The notes below the pieces were generated by a model that saw only the letters and a list, made by a program, of their open reading frames with translations, was not told the DNA's origin and did no database searches. Both the position numbers and the translations under genes were made by a program. From the NCBI RefSeq assembly GCF_008728515.1, contig NC_044996.1, positions 104,805,467 to 104,869,466 on the forward strand: DNA of 64,000 nt, read 5' to 3'. The stretch is from Papio anubis (Eukaryota > Chordata > Mammalia > Primates > Cercopithecidae). Below, one piece after another: positions 59,850-64,000 of this stretch. Every line of letters begins with the position of its first letter. Positions within the stretch are counted from its first letter, which is position 1.

Positions 59850-60480
59850 TCGCGTGGCTGCCATAAAGTGCGCCAACAGCACGTGCAGCTGTTCTGTCGG
59901 AATGAAAGGGCATGGTTTCACCCTGGCGCCTTCGCGTTGACTGCCGTAAAGTGCGCCGGACCGCACGTGCCGCTGTTCTGTTGGGGCGAAAGGGAGTGGC
60001 CTCACCCACGCGCCTCTGCCTGAATGCCGTTAAAGTGCCGCGGACAGCACGTGCTCCTGTTCTACGGGGGTGCAAGGCCGTGGCTTTGCCGTCGCACCTT
60101 CAAGTAACTGCTATAAAGTGCTCCAGACTACATGCCGCTGTTCTGTGGGGATGAAAGGGCGTAGCTTTGCCCTCGCGCCTCTGCATGACTGCTGTAAAGT
60201 GCTCCACAAGCACGTGCAGCGGTTCTGCCAGGGTGAAGGGGCCTGGCCTCATCCTCGCACGTTTGCCTGACTGCCCTAAAGTGCTCCAGACAGCACCTGC
60301 CGCTGTTCTGTGGGGGTGAAAGGGTGTGGTTTCACCCTCGGGCGGACGTGACTACTGTAAAGTGCTCTAGACAGCCTGTGCTACTGTCATATGTTCCTGT
60401 GGAGGTTAGGGGAGGGGCGCAGCCTCACCCTTGCACTTTTGTGCCTTCCATGGACTGCCATAAAGTGCATACAGCATGTG
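59850..60480. repeat. GC-rich minisatellite, about 8 units of ~82 bp
   Basis: The anchor TAAAGTG recurs at 59864, 59947, 60031, 60114, 60195, 60277, 60358 and 60461 (spacings 83, 84, 83, 81, 82, 81, 103). Each unit then has a CAGCACGTGC-like box, a CTGTTCTG box and GGGGTGAAAGGG. CACGTG is exact at 59880, 59964, 60048 and 60211 and is decayed elsewhere. Units 1-7 are regular and the last is degenerate. The array starts about 120 bp upstream of the MPC1L start codon. Open frames across it are a by-product of unit lengths near multiples of three and are not genes. Confidence 0.88.
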
Positions 60481-61146
60481 TGCATGTGTGTGTCCTCTGG
60501 CAGAAGTGGAACCACAGCCTCAGCCTTCGTTCCCCACAGGGCTGCAGCCGCTTTTAAGTGCTGAGGGTTACTCGTGCCACCCGGAGAGGAGTGGGTCAGG
60601 CTGCCTGCTTCTCAGCCATGCGAAGGGAAACTACTTGTTCTGACTAGTCCCTGGACAGTGTTGACTAGATGTTGATACAAAATTCCTCAACCAGGTTCAG
60701 AATTTTAGCCCTTACATAATTTGCCTGAGTGTTACTTGCAGACACGGTGACATTTCACCTTAAGATTTTAGCATCTGTCTCTTAAAAACAAGGATGGACC
60801 CCTACTTAACCACAACGCAGTAATCCACACTATAATATGCAGAGCATATTTAAATTTTATAGCTTTACGGCTTTTTTTTTTTTTTTCCTTCTTGTTGGAG
60901 GGGGAAATCAGGATTCAATCAAAATTCAAGTTTAGTTAACTCCTTTGATTAATATTTAATCTAGAAGAGTTCCCTGGCTTTTTGTGTTTCATGACATGGA
61001 CATTTTTGGAGTCCAAGCTTGTCGCTTTTCAGAATGTCTTTAAGTTGGATTTGTCTGTTTTCTTACTAGATTTAGGTTAAACATTTTTTGATAAAACAAC
61101 TTCACAAGAGATGTTGTATTCTTAGTGCATCACAATGCGAGGCACA

Positions 61147-61664
61147 TGACGTCACTTTCTTCCAGCATTGGTGGTACTAAGTTCGGCCACTTGGTTAAGA
61201 AGTTATCCGCGGAGAAGCTGCGAAGATGGCGGAGTGAGGCGTGCAGCTATAAACTGGCCTCTGGGCCGGGACCCCGGGAGGCTGAGTGCGTCTGTTGTAC
61301 AGTGCGAGGAGAAGAAAAAAAGAGATCGGCCAGAGGAAAGGAACTAACCGAACATTCTTCCTCCCTACCTTACAGAGGGGAGTGGTCATCTACACTAAAG
61401 CAAAGGTTCCTTATCACAGGAAGAAAAGTTTCCTTGACCATTAGGTGCTTTTATATTCATCTCAGAAACAAAATTCTGAACTCAGGACTTGGCAAATTCA
61501 ATACAGAGGAGCTCCTAGGATTCCAGTTATCCTGCCAACTTCTCCAGGAAGAAAGAAACAACTCGCATGGGTCTTCCGCTGTTTGCTTAATTATAAAGAG
61601 ATCATTTTGCAAGCTGAAGGCTGAGTTGCATTTGAAACAGGTGCTTAGCTGGTGGTATTGGTGA
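61147..61664 (+). promoter_or_regulatory. Promoter-like segment with CRE and YY1-type element; transcript unknown
   Basis: A perfect palindromic CRE, TGACGTCA, lies at 61147-61154. AAGATGGCGG at 61223-61232 is a typical YY1 element placed just downstream of start sites. The interval around them is more GC-rich than the flanks. The ATG inside the YY1 element opens only a three-codon frame (MAE, stop). A 179-codon open frame (61125-61664) overlaps but resembles no family I know. It could be a lncRNA first exon, an old retrocopy of a 5' UTR, or an enhancer. Confidence 0.4.
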
Positions 61665-61919
61665 ATACTTTTCATTCCAAGCAAGAAGACTAAATAAGTA
61701 GCAAGTATGGATGACTTCAGGGTTTAAAAAAAAAAGTCTTTCAGTTTCAACCACTACCATGATAAGCACAGTAGAGACTGCAGCAGTAGGTTCCAAATAT
61801 GTGTTTCTAATTTGACGTGAAAGATACTAAAAAATTATATTTATATATTTAAGTCCTGGCTCATCCTGTGACATAGATTTACTGAATAAGAACAAAGGCC
61901 CAATTTTGAACAAAAACCT

Positions 61920-62206
61920 AGGTCGGATGCGATGGCTCACGCCTGTAATTCCAGCACTTTGGGAGGCTGAGGTGGGCGGATCACCTGAGGTTGGGAGTTT
62001 GAGACCAGCCTGACCAACATGGAGAAACCCTGTCTCTACTAAAAATACAAAATTAGCCAGATGTGGTGGTGCATGCCTGTAATCCCAGCTACTCGGGAGG
62101 CTGAGGGAGGAGAATCGCTTGAATGCAGAGGGGACAGAGGTTGCAGTGAACCGAGATTGCACCACTGCACTCCAGCCTGGGCAACACAGTGAGACTCTCT
62201 CTCGCG
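61920..62206 (+). mobile_element. Alu
   Basis: A sense Alu whose tail is replaced by a G-rich run (ctctcgcggggggtggaggg), so the poly-A tail is lost. Confidence 0.9.
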
Positions 62207-62429
62207 GGGGGTGGAGGGAGGAAAAAACCTTTGGACATAGAGGAGTCGGTGGCGGAGAGAGGAGGATGAGAGAATTTTCCACAGAACTCCTTTTCCCTAA
62301 GAAAAAGAAGCAAAAATGCCTCGTGCAGTGCCATCTGACTTTATGGTGTTTCACATTATATAGTTACATTTTTTAAAACGCATAATATTAACTATTTTCC
62401 TGCAACCCAAGGTGGATACTTGGATGTTT

Positions 62430-62603
62430 TATTTTATTTATTTATTTATTTATTTTTTGAGGTGGAGTCTCTCTGTGTTGCCCAGGCTGGAGTGACTGGT
62501 GCAATCTCTGCTCACTGCAATCTCTGCCACCGGGGTTCAGGCGATTCTCCTGCCTCAGCCTCCCAAGTGGCTGGGATTACAGGCGCACACCACCACACTT
62601 AGC
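62430..62603 (-). mobile_element. Truncated Alu with (TTTA)n
   Basis: An antisense Alu right-arm-side segment with (TTTA)n at 62432-62455. It stops at accaccacacttagcc. Confidence 0.88.
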
Positions 62604-62619
62604 CTGATTTCTTACTCTA

Positions 62620-63795
62620 GATATTAGGCATAATGTTAGGCTGAAAAGGCTGGGACTCGGGTACTTTCCCCAGGTGGGACTGAACTTTCTAATCAGAGAA
62701 TGGGCCTCAGAAGCAATGTTCCCAAACTTGTGGTTGGGTCATTGTAGATTCAGGGTGTGGAAAAGAAACCTCAAACAAGAAAAATAATTACAATAAGAAA
62801 TTGATTTTCTTTTTTTTCCACAACAGTTACAGGTTATAAAGAACAGACTATCGTAGAAAACTGTCCTTGCTTCCACATCAGCAGAGGATCAGTATGTTTT
62901 GTCAGGTCTTTACATAAGAGTGAAACCTTTATTTATGCTTCTTTGTGAGTAGAGAATAAATTTTAAAACTAATTAGATGAAATTAAGAACAGAGAGTATT
63001 GGAACATCTCTGTGTTTTCTGGAATGTTTACTCAGATCCACGAATGCTGTGATGCTGGGAACTTAGGGCAGATTCACCAAAATTTGAGAGTGATAGAAAT
63101 GGCCCAAAATGGGAAATGTTGAGCACTCTTACTATTAGTGAGACTGGTCAATCAACCCATTTGAGATGGGTAAAAAATACTTTTAGTAAAATACATATTA
63201 TATATAAAATATTTCTTTGTTTTGAGAGCAGCTACTGAGTGAGTGACAAAGCATAGTAGAAATAACTTTGGTTAAAAGTAACTCAAATTTTTCTCTAAGT
63301 AATCTACCTACTTCCTGATGTTTTTCTTTAATATTTTGGAATTGTTCAAGACAGAATGGAGCCTACATATGTGGGTTCCACTGGTATGTTGAAAATGTCA
63401 TATCAGGGAGAATTTGTACCTTCCAAGTGTCTGTTAACCATCTTCTCTGTGTACTTCTGGCATCTTTTTTGGTAGGATCATTTGGCAGGAGGTAGAGTAC
63501 CTGTACTTTTGGCACCATTGAAACCAGCTCTGGCCCACTTGTTTGAACAGCTGTCAGACTCAGCGTCTCCATATGCTTTATATTTTTTCAGTCCACAGTT
63601 GAGAGAACCAGTGTTTAATGCTCTTTGAAATTGTTTCTGTATCTTCCATGGCTCAGACAAGATGCATTTAACAAAATGGATATATTCCCCCCAAAAAAAA
63701 GAAGTTATCTGCCGGGTTTCTCCATTGTAAAGTTACCTTTTCCCTTCAAATAATCTGGGGGGAACTGCCTTGAGAGTGTATGGATATTCTATTCT
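62620..63795. other. Intergenic, no gene seen
   Basis: AT-rich sequence without a recognised gene or clear repeat. The minus-strand open frames near 63363-63660 match nothing I know. Confidence 0.45.
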
Positions 63796-63797
63796 CC

Positions 63798-64000
63798 AAC
63801 AATTTTTTTTTTTTTTGAGACAGAGTCTTGCTCTTTTGCCCAGGCTGGAGTGCAGTGGCACGATCTTGGCTCACTGCAACCTCCACCTCCCAGGTTCAAG
63901 CAATTCTCCTGCCTCAGCTTCCCTAGTAGCTGGGATAACACGTGTGTGCCACTATTCCCAGCTAATTTTTGTATTTTTCATAAAGATGGGGTTTTGCCAT
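63798..64000 (-). mobile_element. Alu running off the window end
   Basis: An antisense Alu beginning with poly-T. The window ends about 80 bases before its 5' end. Confidence 0.92.

Noticed and set aside
59650..60270. Several overlapping 65-100 codon frames on both strands
   Set aside because: They cross the 82-bp tandem array, whose unit length is close to a multiple of three. They do not share any family signature.
1..64000. U12-type introns, CRISPR arrays, rRNA or bacterial operon features
   Set aside because: All donors are GT with U2-type context and no direct-repeat/spacer array or RNA gene was seen; the DNA is plainly primate.

Overview
This is a stretch of primate X-chromosome DNA, orthologous to human Xp11.4. 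It is intron-rich and roughly half interspersed repeats, with canonical GT-AG introns. Two protein-coding genes are recognisable and intact within the window, and one retrogene is broken. Several young Alus look like the Old World monkey lineage: one lacks about 12 bp of the AluY left arm (52938-53226), and another carries the variant right arm I associate with macaque-type AluYRa (43032-43336). A catarrhine monkey is therefore more likely than human. The species call is inference.

Layout. (1) 1-30972 holds the last 15 coding exons of MED14 on the + strand, about residues 686-1454 of a 1454-residue protein, followed by its 3' UTR (candidate polyadenylation signals from 31198 to 33209). (2) 33300-35040 is a short intergenic gap with an old MIR. 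(3) A GC-rich CpG promoter at about 35045-35480 starts the CXorf38 orthologue on the + strand: six coding exons (35257-52118, exactly 319 codons plus stop) and a probable seventh, non-coding exon that ends near an AATAAA at 52762. (4) 52800-58840 is intergenic and repeat-filled. (5) 58864-59733 on the - strand is the MPC1L retrogene (mitochondrial pyruvate carrier 1-like). It is broken by an early stop and by an AluS-type insertion with a perfect 15-bp target-site duplication. (6) 59850-60480, immediately upstream of MPC1L, is a GC-rich tandem array of about eight units of about 82 bp with recurring CACGTG boxes. (7) About 61147-61664 has a promoter-like arrangement (full CRE, then a YY1-type AAGATGGCGG) of unknown purpose. 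The window ends inside an Alu.

MED14 is the backbone subunit of the Mediator complex and links transcription factors to RNA polymerase II. CXorf38 is an uncharacterised protein (DUF4559 family). Its exon 4 carries an R-N-x3-H signature of the kind found in HEPN-fold ribonucleases, which I regard as the most interesting functional lead here. The two genes are head-to-tail neighbours, not an operon. No tRNA, rRNA, CRISPR or bacterial-type feature was seen. Repeat family names come from remembered consensus sequences, not from a database run.
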